Origin: an uncultured Ruminococcus sp.
Lineage (GTDB): Bacteria > Bacillota > Clostridia > Oscillospirales > Ruminococcaceae
NCBI GenBank assembly: GCA_947177935.1
Contig: CAMWWG010000065.1
Span: 1 to 6,106 of the forward strand
DNA: 6,106 nucleotides
Direction: 5' to 3'
Program-made: the position numbers and the translations under genes
Notes under the pieces: generated by a model
Database searches by the model: none
The model's input: only the letters and a program-made list of their open reading frames with translations
Told to the model about the DNA's origin: nothing
Part shown: positions 1-5,637 of the stretch, one piece after another
Layout of the letters: each line of letters opens with the position of its first letter
How positions within the stretch are numbered: the first letter of the stretch is position 1

Positions 1-440
1 ATAAAGAAATGATAATCAATGGAAGCGAATTACTTGATAAAACGGAAAGCTATGATGATTGGCTTAAAGCTGTAACAGATAACGCCAAAGAAGAAACTGT
101 CAATCCGGATTGGGTTGTAACAGATACCTATTTTGCCCTTGATGAAATTGATAATATCGTCGGAATTATAGATTTAAGGCACACATTAAATAGCTTTCTA
201 AGAGATTTCGGGAATTGTGGATATAGTGTGCGCCCGACTGAAAGAAGAAAAGGCTATGCAACAGAAATGCTTCGCCAAATTTTACTTATTGCCCATAATA
301 TGACTTTAAGTGAATTGCATTTATCAGTAGAAAGAAATAACGAGCCGTCAATAAAAACAATTCTAAAAAATGGCGGCACATATGAACACAGCTTTGAATT
401 TGAGGGAGAACCAGCAGATGTCTATAAGATACTACTGTAA
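1..440 (+). CDS. GNAT-family N-acetyltransferase, 5' end outside window
   Basis: A GCN5-related acetyltransferase, which transfers an acetyl group from acetyl-CoA to an amine; the substrate cannot be told from sequence. An ATG lies at position 9, but the frame is open back to the left edge (Lys-Glu codons at 3-8) and no Shine-Dalgarno is visible. Complete members of this family are roughly 165-175 residues with an N-terminal strand and helix before this point, so I treat the gene as partial with its start upstream. Numbering from the ATG, residues 47-57 form the beta strand VGIIDLR type. Residues 71-87 hold the acetyl-CoA pyrophosphate loop (RPTERRKGYATEM, the R-R-x-G-x-A signature). Residues 107-123 (SVERNNEPSIKTILKNGG) are the typical N-x-x-S-I motif B. 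The stop is TAA at 438-440, followed about 40 nt later by a terminator hairpin. It is convergent with the other genes and visibly AT-rich. Soluble and cytoplasmic by family. Family assignment is firm; the exact role is unknown. Confidence 0.88.
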   Translation, partial: KEMIINGSELLDKTESYDDWLKAVTDNAKEETVNPDWVVTDTYFALDEIDNIVGIIDLRHTLNSFLRDFGNCGYSVRPTERRKGYATEMLRQILLIAHNMTLSELHLSVERNNEPSIKTILKNGGTYEHSFEFEGEPADVYKILL

Positions 441-478
441 ATTCTGATTTAGACGAGCAATCAAATAGTAACAATAAA

Positions 479-510
479 CCCCGAAGCAGTTATCAACCAT
501 TGCTTCGGGG
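479..510. terminator. Bidirectional intrinsic terminator between convergent genes
   Basis: CCCCGAAGCA at 479-488 pairs perfectly with TGCTTCGGGG at 501-510, giving a 10-bp stem with a 12-nt loop. On the + strand it is followed by CTTAAATTTCTTT, a broken T-tract. On the minus strand the flank reads TTTATTGTTAC. It lies 38 nt after the GNAT stop and 53 nt beyond the phosphotransferase stop, where a shared terminator for converging transcripts is expected. The T-tracts are only moderate, so efficiency may differ by direction. Confidence 0.82.
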
Positions 511-563
511 CTTAAATTTCTTTATGCGTATCGAACTAAGGGGAAATTTTTATTTCTTATTTT

Positions 564-1313
564 TTATTCATACTCTACCACATCGACCCATTTCAGCAAC
601 AGATCGGATTCTTCTTCATGTCCCTTGACAGATTGGGATGCAGCAACAATCGGCAGCCATCTCTGGACATACTGCTTTGCCGTATCACTCTTTTTACAGA
701 AAATACTGAGGTATTTTTCCGCACGTTCTTTTCCGTAAGTCAGACTGAATTTCAGATACGTTCTTGCGGCATCCGCAGACGCATTGCCCTGTGTGGCATG
801 TGCCCAGTCGATAATATAAAACGTTCCGTCATCTGTCAGGATCACGTCGCCAAGTCCCAGATCACCATGACAAACTTTATTATGTTTCGGCATACTCTGT
901 AATCTGGTATGCAGATCATAACGTGTCGTTGCATCCAGCTTTGTCTCGCAGATCTTACGCTTCATTTTATCCTGGAGCTTATTCAGCAACGGTGCTGTGT
1001 GCTGGTGAATCATCAACTGAATATCGACGAACTGACTGAGAATTTCCTCCTCACGTTCCGGCTCTTCCGTGATAATCTGCTTGAGTGTCTTGCCAGGGAT
1101 ATACTCCATGACAATTTCCCACTTCTCGCCATTTTTGCGGACATCCACAAGCTTCGGAATCGGCAGTCCGGTCTCTTCCACTCTTGCCTGATTGAGTGCC
1201 TCGTTGAGTACATCAGACTTGGAATAGTCCGGGTCAAAACTCTTGACAGCATACTCGCCATCACGATAAATTACTTTCTTCGGACGTTTTTCAAGGACAT
1301 TCTGTTCTTCCAT
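564..1313 (-). CDS. APH/choline-kinase-fold phosphotransferase, atypical active site
   Basis: A 249-residue protein of the aminoglycoside phosphotransferase/choline kinase (APH) superfamily, which phosphorylates small-molecule hydroxyls with ATP; the substrate is unknown. The N-lobe has the ATP-binding lysine in AVKSF (K24) and a hinge-like segment IVMEYIPGKTL at 67-77. The C-lobe has the Brenner motif VCHGDLGLGDVI at 147-158 with catalytic D151, and the metal-binding IIDWAHAT at 167-174 (D169, DFG equivalent). The residue normally Asn in HGDxxxxN is Asp (D156; codon GAC), so metal chelation may differ. The start is ATG at 1313, supported by AAAGGAGG at 1322-1329, 8 nt upstream. It follows the degenerate AdhE-like gene by 44 nt on the same strand with no terminator between, so it is probably the last gene of the adhE unit, ending at the hairpin at 479-510. 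No signal peptide or membrane segment. An antibiotic-resistance role is not supported by anything seen here. Confidence 0.85.
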   Translation of the reverse strand: MEEQNVLEKRPKKVIYRDGEYAVKSFDPDYSKSDVLNEALNQARVEETGLPIPKLVDVRKNGEKWEIVMEYIPGKTLKQIITEEPEREEEILSQFVDIQLMIHQHTAPLLNKLQDKMKRKICETKLDATTRYDLHTRLQSMPKHNKVCHGDLGLGDVILTDDGTFYIIDWAHATQGNASADAARTYLKFSLTYGKERAEKYLSIFCKKSDTAKQYVQRWLPIVAASQSVKGHEEESDLLLKWVDVVEYE

Positions 1314-1321
1314 GAAAAAAG

Positions 1322-1329
1322 CCTCCTTT
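1322..1329 (-). promoter_or_regulatory. Strong Shine-Dalgarno of the phosphotransferase
   Basis: AAAGGAGG on the minus strand, 8 nt before the ATG at 1313. It matches the anti-Shine-Dalgarno almost fully and fixes the start codon. It is stronger than the signal in front of the preceding gene, so the kinase can be translated independently on a shared mRNA. Confidence 0.85.
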
Positions 1330-1340
1330 CAGAATAAAAA

Positions 1341-1362
1341 ATTAAATTAATATTAAATTAAT
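1341..1362. repeat. Tandem 11-bp AT-only direct repeat
   Basis: ATTAAATTAAT occurs twice, back to back and exact (1341-1351 and 1352-1362), in the spacer between the AdhE-like gene and the kinase. It covers the stop codon of the former (1358-1360). It consists only of A and T, so it may be simple replication slippage; no function can be assigned. Confidence 0.7.
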
Positions 1363-2116
1363 AAAGCTTCGCAATTTCTTCTAATTTCCGTGTGAATAAT
1401 TCCAGTTCCATGCCAAGCAGTTCTGCACAGTGTGCATGATTTTTAGATTTATCAAAACTGGTACGGGCATGGGCATTAAAATGAGCAATCCCTGCCATTG
1501 TACCGGCAGACGCTAATTTTTCAAGTGCATACGCATGATTGGGATTTTCTAATACTTCCGGCAAATATGCAAAAATTAAATGGATTGCCTGGATTGCCAT
1601 ACTATCGCTATAGTCCGTTGCATGAGGAGAATCACAAGCATTGATTGCCTGATACAACGCACCACAAACAAAACGGCGGATCATATCCGGCGCATTGTCC
1701 ATCAAATCAGTATCAATAATCACCATATCTGAAGTAATTGGTTGTACCTGCGAATACATTCCTGCAAAACAAGGCACGGTAATCAAATATATTTTTTTAT
1801 TAGCTATGAAAAGATTACTTATCAAGGACATGAGAATCTCTTCCCCAAATGCAAGAATACAATCTGGTTCAAATATTCTCACAGCATTTGTCATGCCGCC
1901 CATATTGACATCATGAATTGCATAAGCAATGCCAAGTTCATTCAGCTTATCTGTAATAAGCTTTAATTTTCCTTGTTTCAATAATGCAGGACTTGTTATA
2001 ATCAGCACTTTTTGCTTGTGATAAACATATTTCAGTTCTTCCAGAGCAACAGGCAGACAGCCTTTTTTAAAATAAATTTTTTCTGGTACACGGAAAGATC
2101 CCAAATTTTCATTCAT
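1358..2116 (-). CDS. Degenerate paralogue of the AdhE iron-ADH domain (probable pseudoenzyme)
   Basis: A 252-residue protein clearly homologous to the C-terminal alcohol dehydrogenase half of the AdhE encoded just upstream. Residues 8-29 match AdhE 459-480 at 18 of 22 positions, 51-65 match the KVITDKLDEMGIAY region, 82-91 match FEPDCIIALG, 131-139 match MAIIDTDLM, and 166-187 match the ATDYTDGLAIRAMQ region at 14 of 22. Catalytic features are missing. GGGSAMD of the nucleotide site is GEEILMS (91-97), the GTGSE stretch is FAGMYSQVQ (117-125), and metal ligands D659 and H663 of AdhE align with Gly152 and Gln156. The two later His ligands are also not conserved, and about 25 and 18 residues are deleted around the nucleotide and substrate sites. 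The last 35-40 residues no longer resemble AdhE, which continues about 120 residues further. A typical iron-ADH domain has about 390 residues. The frame is nonetheless intact. The start is ATG at 2116; the only SD-like sequence (AGGGGG, about 14 nt away) is poor. Cytoplasmic. Redox activity is unlikely; a regulatory or structural role is inference. Confidence 0.85.
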   Translation of the reverse strand: MNENLGSFRVPEKIYFKKGCLPVALEELKYVYHKQKVLIITSPALLKQGKLKLITDKLNELGIAYAIHDVNMGGMTNAVRIFEPDCILAFGEEILMSLISNLFIANKKIYLITVPCFAGMYSQVQPITSDMVIIDTDLMDNAPDMIRRFVCGALYQAINACDSPHATDYSDSMAIQAIHLIFAYLPEVLENPNHAYALEKLASAGTMAGIAHFNAHARTSFDKSKNHAHCAELLGMELELFTRKLEEIAKLY

Positions 2117-2130
2117 ATCTATAATTAACG

Positions 2131-2141
2131 CCCCCTGGGGG
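2131..2141. repeat. Short perfect GC palindrome before the AdhE-like gene
   Basis: CCCCCTGGGGG, an 11-nt palindrome with a one-base centre, lies 14 nt ahead of the AdhE-like start and 1 nt from the larger hairpin at 2142-2173. On the mRNA strand its right arm, AGGGGG, is the only Shine-Dalgarno-like sequence for that gene, so pairing between the arms or with nearby sequence could affect translation. A one-base centre cannot form a local hairpin by itself, so any RNA role would need another partner or a shortened stem. Confidence 0.55.
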
Positions 2142-2173
2142 TGACTGTCCGGAAATGGAATCCGGGACAGTCA
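2142..2173. repeat. Imperfect inverted repeat (hairpin) between adhE and its paralogue
   Basis: TGACTGTCCGGA at 2142-2153 pairs with TCCGGGACAGTCA at 2161-2173, giving 12 bp with a single bulged G (2164) and a 7-nt loop. On the + strand it is followed by AATTTATTTTTTTTAATT, so it has the form of an intrinsic terminator for + strand transcripts, although no + strand gene precedes it. On the minus strand, after adhE, it is followed by ACCCCCAGGGGGCG with no T-tract, so it should not stop the adhE transcript completely. It could stabilise or process the adhE 3' end, block antisense transcription, or be a REP-like mobile palindrome. The structure is certain; the role is not. Confidence 0.7.
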
Positions 2174-2188
2174 ATTTATTTTTTTTAA

Positions 2189-4795
2189 TTATTCGCCGTA
2201 GTATGCTTTCAGATACAGGGCTTTGATCTCGGAAATCAGCGGGAATCTCGGATTTGCACCTGTGCACTGGTCATCAAATGCGTCTTCGGACATTTTGTCC
2301 AGACTATCCAGGAATGTCTGTTCATCTACACCATAATCTTTAATCGTCTTCTTGATGCCGATCGCAGTTTTGAGATCTTCTAGTTTCTGAATGAAATTCT
2401 CGAAGATTTCCTGATTATCTGCACCTGTCACACCGCAGGCTTTTGCACATTCCACATAACGCTCCAGTGCGTGCGGATACTGATACTGTGAGAATGTTCC
2501 CATTTTTACAGGTCTTTCGCAGGCATTGAAACGCATTATATCTGTAATCAGCAGTGCATTTGCCACGCCGTGCGGCAGATGGTGATAGGCACCGAGTTTA
2601 TGTGCCATAGAATGGCAAATCCCCAGGAACGCATTTGCAAATGCCATACCGGCAAGCGTGGAAGCATTTGCCATCTTCTCACGGGCAATCACGTTTGTGC
2701 CGTCGTTATAAGCTGTTGGGAGATATTCAAAAATCAACTGCATTGCCCGGATTGCAAGACCATCTGTATAATCTGTCGCCATGACAGATGCATATGCTTC
2801 CAGTGCATGTGTCATCGCATCAATACCGGATGCAGAAGTCAAGCCCTTCGGTGCACTCATCATCAGATCTGTATCAATAATTGCCATATTTGGCAGTAAT
2901 TCATAATCAGCAAGCGGATATTTCTGTCCGGTTTCCTGGTCTGTGATAACAGCGAACGGTGTTACTTCTGAACCTGTACCGGAAGAAGTCGGAATGGCAA
3001 TGAAATACGCCTTTTCGCCCATTTTCGGGAATGTGTAGACTCTCTTTCGGATATCAATGAAGCGCATTGCCATATCCAGGAAGTCAGCCTCCGGATGTTC
3101 ATAGAGTACCCACATAATCTTCCCGGCATCCATTGCAGAACCGCCGCCGAGTGCGATAATGCAGTCCGGCTCGAACTTTCGCATAGCATCCGCACCTTTC
3201 TGTGCAGACTCCAGTGTCGGATCAGGCTGTACATCAGCAAAAACCGTGTAGGCAATTCCCATTTCATCAAGTTTATCCGTAATGACTTTTGTAAAGCCGT
3301 TCTTGTATAAAAATTCATCTGTTACCAGGAATGCACGTTTTTTGCCCATGACATTCTTTAATTCATCCAGAGCAACCGGGAGACAGCCTTTTTTGAAATA
3401 TACTTTCTGCGGCGTTCTGAACCAGAGCATATTCTCTCTGCGTTCTGCAACAGTCTTGATATTTAATAAATGCTTGACGCCGACATTCTCCGAAACGGAA
3501 TTTCCGCCCCAGGAACCGCAGCCCAGTGTCAGGGACGGCGCAAATTTGAAATTATACAGATCGCCGATACCGCCCAGAGAAGACGGCGTATTCACGAGGA
3601 TCCGGCATGTTTTCAGTCTGTCGGAGAACATCATGAGTTTCTCTCTGCCCTCTTTGGATGTGTTGTCAATCCAGAGGGAAGACGTATGACCAAGACCACC
3701 AGCATTGAACAGGAGCTGTTCTGCTTTCTCCATGGCATCTTCAAAGCTTTCTGCCTTGTACATGCCCAGAATGGTTGTTAATTTTTCATGTGCAAATGCT
3801 TCATCTACATCCGTGCTTTCTGCCTCGCCGACCAGGACTTTGACATCCTTCGGAACGGAAAAACCAGCCAACTGTGCGATTTTGTACGGTTTCTGTCCGA
3901 CAATCTTCGCATTCAGAGCGCCGTTAATCAGCATCGTATTGCGGAGTTTGTCAGCCTCCTCCGGATTCAGGAAATAAGCACCTCTGCGGATTAATTCTGT
4001 TTTCACAGCATCATAAACATCTTTATGCGCAATAATCGTCTGTTCTGTTGCGCAAATCATGCCATTATCAAAAGTTTTAGAGTGAAGAATTGAATTGACA
4101 GCATTGAGAATATCCGCAGAATTGTCAATCACAGCGGACGCATTGCCAGCTCCTACACCCAATGCAGGTGTGCCGGAAGAATACGCAGATTTTACCATAC
4201 CAGGGCCACCGGTCGCCAGAATAATATCTGCTTCTTTCATGACCATGTTTGTCATTTCCAGAGAAGGAATGTCAATCCAGCCAATAATGCCTTCCGGTGC
4301 GCCGGCTTTCACAGCTGCCTCCAGAACAATCTTTGCAGCAGCAATGGTACATTTCTTTGCTCTGGGATGCGGTGAAAAGATAATGCCGTTTCTGGTCTTG
4401 AGTGCCAGCAGGGATTTGAAAATCGCTGTGGACGTCGGATTCGTCGTCGGAATAACTGCGGCAATGACACCAATCGGCTCCGCAATCTTCGTCACACCAT
4501 ACTGGGGATCTTCTTCAATCACACCGCATGTTTTCGTATTGCGGTAAGCATTATAAATATGCTCAGCGGCATAGTTATTCTTGATCACTTTGTCTTCCAC
4601 AATACCCATGCCGGTTTCTTCCACAGCCATTTTGGCAAGCGGAATTCTGGCATGGTTCGCAGCAAGTGCCGCTGCCTTAAAAATAGCATCCACCTGCTCC
4701 TGTGTATACGTGGCAAATTTTGCCTGTGCGGCACGGATTTCCTGTAATTTCTCATTCAGGCTTTCCACACCGTCAACGAGCTTCTCATTTTCCAT
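2189..4795 (-). CDS. adhE: Bifunctional acetaldehyde-CoA/alcohol dehydrogenase AdhE
   Basis: An 868-residue fusion enzyme that reduces acetyl-CoA to acetaldehyde (N-terminal ALDH) and then to ethanol (C-terminal iron-dependent ADH), using two NADH; it is the main NADH sink of ethanol fermentation. Length is normal for AdhE (about 860-890). Residues 1-445 are the ALDH domain, with the PTTNPTSTA segment at 116-124, LATGGPGMV at 193-201, GVGAGN at 213-218 and catalytic C248 in NGMICATEQ. A linker at about 445-458 leads to the ADH domain. This has GGGSAMD (550-556) and GTGSE (606-610) for the nucleotide, and metal ligands D659, H663 (GIDAMTHALEAY), H728 and H742 (ICHSMAH and LPHG). All key residues are present, so both activities are expected. 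ATG at 4795 has AGGAGA 7 nt upstream; TAA is at 2189-2191. It is driven by its own strong promoter with Rex-like sites. AdhE proteins form cytoplasmic filaments (spirosomes) in other bacteria. Confidence 0.98.
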   Translation of the reverse strand: MENEKLVDGVESLNEKLQEIRAAQAKFATYTQEQVDAIFKAAALAANHARIPLAKMAVEETGMGIVEDKVIKNNYAAEHIYNAYRNTKTCGVIEEDPQYGVTKIAEPIGVIAAVIPTTNPTSTAIFKSLLALKTRNGIIFSPHPRAKKCTIAAAKIVLEAAVKAGAPEGIIGWIDIPSLEMTNMVMKEADIILATGGPGMVKSAYSSGTPALGVGAGNASAVIDNSADILNAVNSILHSKTFDNGMICATEQTIIAHKDVYDAVKTELIRRGAYFLNPEEADKLRNTMLINGALNAKIVGQKPYKIAQLAGFSVPKDVKVLVGEAESTDVDEAFAHEKLTTILGMYKAESFEDAMEKAEQLLFNAGGLGHTSSLWIDNTSKEGREKLMMFSDRLKTCRILVNTPSSLGGIGDLYNFKFAPSLTLGCGSWGGNSVSENVGVKHLLNIKTVAERRENMLWFRTPQKVYFKKGCLPVALDELKNVMGKKRAFLVTDEFLYKNGFTKVITDKLDEMGIAYTVFADVQPDPTLESAQKGADAMRKFEPDCIIALGGGSAMDAGKIMWVLYEHPEADFLDMAMRFIDIRKRVYTFPKMGEKAYFIAIPTSSGTGSEVTPFAVITDQETGQKYPLADYELLPNMAIIDTDLMMSAPKGLTSASGIDAMTHALEAYASVMATDYTDGLAIRAMQLIFEYLPTAYNDGTNVIAREKMANASTLAGMAFANAFLGICHSMAHKLGAYHHLPHGVANALLITDIMRFNACERPVKMGTFSQYQYPHALERYVECAKACGVTGADNQEIFENFIQKLEDLKTAIGIKKTIKDYGVDEQTFLDSLDKMSEDAFDDQCTGANPRFPLISEIKALYLKAYYGE

Positions 4796-4802
4796 GAATA
4801 TC

Positions 4803-4808
4803 TCTCCT
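4803..4808 (-). promoter_or_regulatory. Shine-Dalgarno of adhE
   Basis: AGGAGA on the minus strand, 7 nt before the adhE ATG at 4795. It selects this start; the protein N-terminus also agrees with other AdhE proteins. Confidence 0.85.
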
Positions 4809-4848
4809 GTTCTGAAAAATAAATTTGATCAAAAATCCAGTCATAAAC

Positions 4849-4875
4849 TTGATTCTGATTGATTTCTAATTGATT
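4849..4875. repeat. Three TTGATT repeats at helical spacing in the adhE leader
   Basis: TTGATT (AATCAA in the mRNA) occurs exactly at 4849-4854, 4859-4864 and 4870-4875, spaced 10 and 11 nt. The last two lie within an 11-nt unit repeated back to back with one mismatch (4855-4865 and 4866-4876). They lie just downstream of the predicted transcription start, in the untranslated leader. The one-turn spacing suits binding of a protein on one DNA face, or repeated contacts on RNA; the region is AT-rich, so chance is possible. Confidence 0.5.
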
Positions 4876-4887
4876 TGCTATGATTTT

Positions 4888-4916
4888 ATTATAGCACATT
4901 GTTATTTTTTTGTCAA
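4888..4916 (-). promoter_or_regulatory. Consensus sigma-A promoter of adhE
   Basis: On the minus strand the -35 box TTGACA (4911-4916) and the -10 box TATAAT (4888-4893) are both perfect and are separated by exactly 17 bp. The TGC just before the -10 also makes an extended -10. Transcription should begin near 4881, giving an 85-nt leader before the adhE ATG. It lies after the stop of the phosphoesterase gene, so adhE does not depend on readthrough. A promoter this close to consensus would be very strong unless repressed. Confidence 0.9.
4899..4916. promoter_or_regulatory. Candidate Rex operator overlapping the adhE -35 box
   Basis: TTGTTATTTTTTTGTCAA (18 bp) resembles the clostridial Rex site TTGTTAA-N4-TTAACAA: six of seven positions match in one half and five of seven in the other. 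It covers the -35 box and most of the -35/-10 spacer, where a bound repressor would exclude RNA polymerase. Rex is an NADH-sensing repressor of adhE in several Bacillota. The site is inferred from pattern only, in AT-rich DNA, and its T-run partly belongs to the promoter itself. Confidence 0.35.
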
Positions 4917-4922
4917 TGATTT

Positions 4923-4940
4923 TTGTGAAATTATTCAAAG
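4923..4940. promoter_or_regulatory. Candidate Rex operator upstream of the adhE promoter
   Basis: TTGTGAAATTATTCAAAG (18 bp) has one perfect half (TTGTGAA) and one with five of seven matches to TTCACAA, the Rex consensus of the TTGTGAA-N4-TTCACAA form. It ends 6 bp upstream of the -35 box. Together with the weaker match over the -35 box it suggests control by NADH/NAD+, as known for adhE in related bacteria. No rex gene is present in the window. Confidence 0.45.
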
Positions 4941-4959
4941 ATATTTTTGTGCAAAATAT
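4941..4959. repeat. AT-rich inverted repeat upstream of the adhE promoter
   Basis: ATATTTT at 4941-4947 and AAAATAT at 4953-4959 are exact inverted copies around TGTGC. The core TTTTGTGCAAAA is nearly palindromic and lies directly next to the Rex-like site at 4923-4940. It could be a third operator or an upstream curved element. It lacks a T-tract for the phosphoesterase transcript, so it is not a good terminator. Confidence 0.4.
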
Positions 4960-4976
4960 TTTCTGATTTTTATATA

Positions 4977-5579
4977 TTATGAACAAAATTCATAATGATA
5001 TTTCTCATAGGCATTAATAATTACAGTTTCATGATAATTTTCCTGACGAGGCAGATTGCCATAATTCAAATGCACATGCCCATGACAGAATAATTTTGGC
5101 TGATAGTGATCCAACAGCTCCCGAAAACAGGCAAATCCATGATGCGGCAAATCCTGTAAATCATGTAATCCCTTTGCCGGAGCGTGCGTGACCAGAATAT
5201 CAAAGCCATGATTTCGCCATAAATGAAATTTTTGTTTCAGAATGCGATGTTTCATCTGTTGTTCTGTACACTGAAACGGCAGTTTTACGTCCTGACGATA
5301 CTGCATACAACCGCCTAGTCCCAGTATTCTGACACCCTGATAACAGATTAATGTATCATCAATACAGATACAGCCTCCGGGAGGTTTTGTCTGATATTCT
5401 GTGTCATGATTTCCATGCACATAGAATACCGGACAATGTGCAAACGTAGCCAGGAATTCCAGATATTCCGGTTTCAGGTCACCGCAGGAAATAATCAGAT
5501 CCAGACCATCCAGTTTTCCAGGTTCATAAAAATCCCAAAGATACTTGCTTTCTTCATCAGCAATCAATAACAGTTTCAT
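4977..5579 (-). CDS. Calcineurin-like metallophosphoesterase
   Basis: A 200-residue metal-dependent phosphoesterase of the calcineurin-like superfamily, hydrolysing phosphomono- or diesters with a two-metal centre; the substrate is not known. Motifs in order are IADEES (6-11, with D8), SCGDLKP (31-37, with D34), VHGNHD (54-59, with N57 and H58), VTHAP (130-134, with H132) and CHGHVH (165-170, with H168 and H170). The first motif is D-x-E where the superfamily usually has D-x-H; from memory, small clostridial relatives also carry DEES, so this looks like a subfamily trait. There is no signal peptide or membrane segment, so it should be cytoplasmic. The ATG at 5579 is the first start after an in-frame stop at 5589-5591. 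Its only SD-like sequence, AAGGGAG, lies about 16 nt away, so initiation may be weak. It follows the DUF218 gene by 58 nt on the same strand and may share its transcript. No terminator is visible before the adhE promoter. Confidence 0.9.
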   Translation of the reverse strand: MKLLLIADEESKYLWDFYEPGKLDGLDLIISCGDLKPEYLEFLATFAHCPVFYVHGNHDTEYQTKPPGGCICIDDTLICYQGVRILGLGGCMQYRQDVKLPFQCTEQQMKHRILKQKFHLWRNHGFDILVTHAPAKGLHDLQDLPHHGFACFRELLDHYQPKLFCHGHVHLNYGNLPRQENYHETVIINAYEKYHYEFCS

Positions 5580-5637
5580 AAATTTGATTCACATGCTCCC
5601 TTATCAGCAGTCGCTAACTCATGTTTATGTCCGGAGA

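Noticed and set aside
564..1313. An aminoglycoside resistance gene
   Set aside because: Only the APH superfamily fold is visible; there is no close resemblance to known resistance enzymes, and the HGDxxxxN motif is altered.
909..1337. A 142-codon + strand ORF opposite the phosphotransferase
   Set aside because: The opposite strand encodes clear kinase motifs throughout; this frame shows no family features or start signal.
1341..1362. A promoter for the kinase in the AT-rich spacer
   Set aside because: TATAAT-like strings arise easily in this A/T-only repeat, and no -35 box at correct spacing was seen.
1358..2116. Calling the AdhE-like gene a pseudogene
   Set aside because: No frameshift or internal stop exists, and the deletions relative to AdhE are all in frame, so a degenerate but expressed protein is more likely, though decay is not excluded.
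2142..2173. Intrinsic terminator for adhE
   Set aside because: In the adhE direction the hairpin is followed by a GC-rich palindrome and no T-tract; the T-tract is on the other side.
4095..4547. A 150-codon + strand ORF antisense to adhE
   Set aside because: It is an antisense shadow of a strongly conserved gene, has no ribosome binding site, and encodes no recognisable domain.
4785..4844. A 19-codon upstream ORF in the adhE leader overlapping the adhE start
   Set aside because: It has no Shine-Dalgarno before its ATG, and its sequence shows no codon run typical of an attenuator.
4756..4986. A 76-codon minus-strand ORF across the adhE promoter and leader
   Set aside because: It spans the promoter itself, has no ribosome binding site, and ends inside adhE in another frame.
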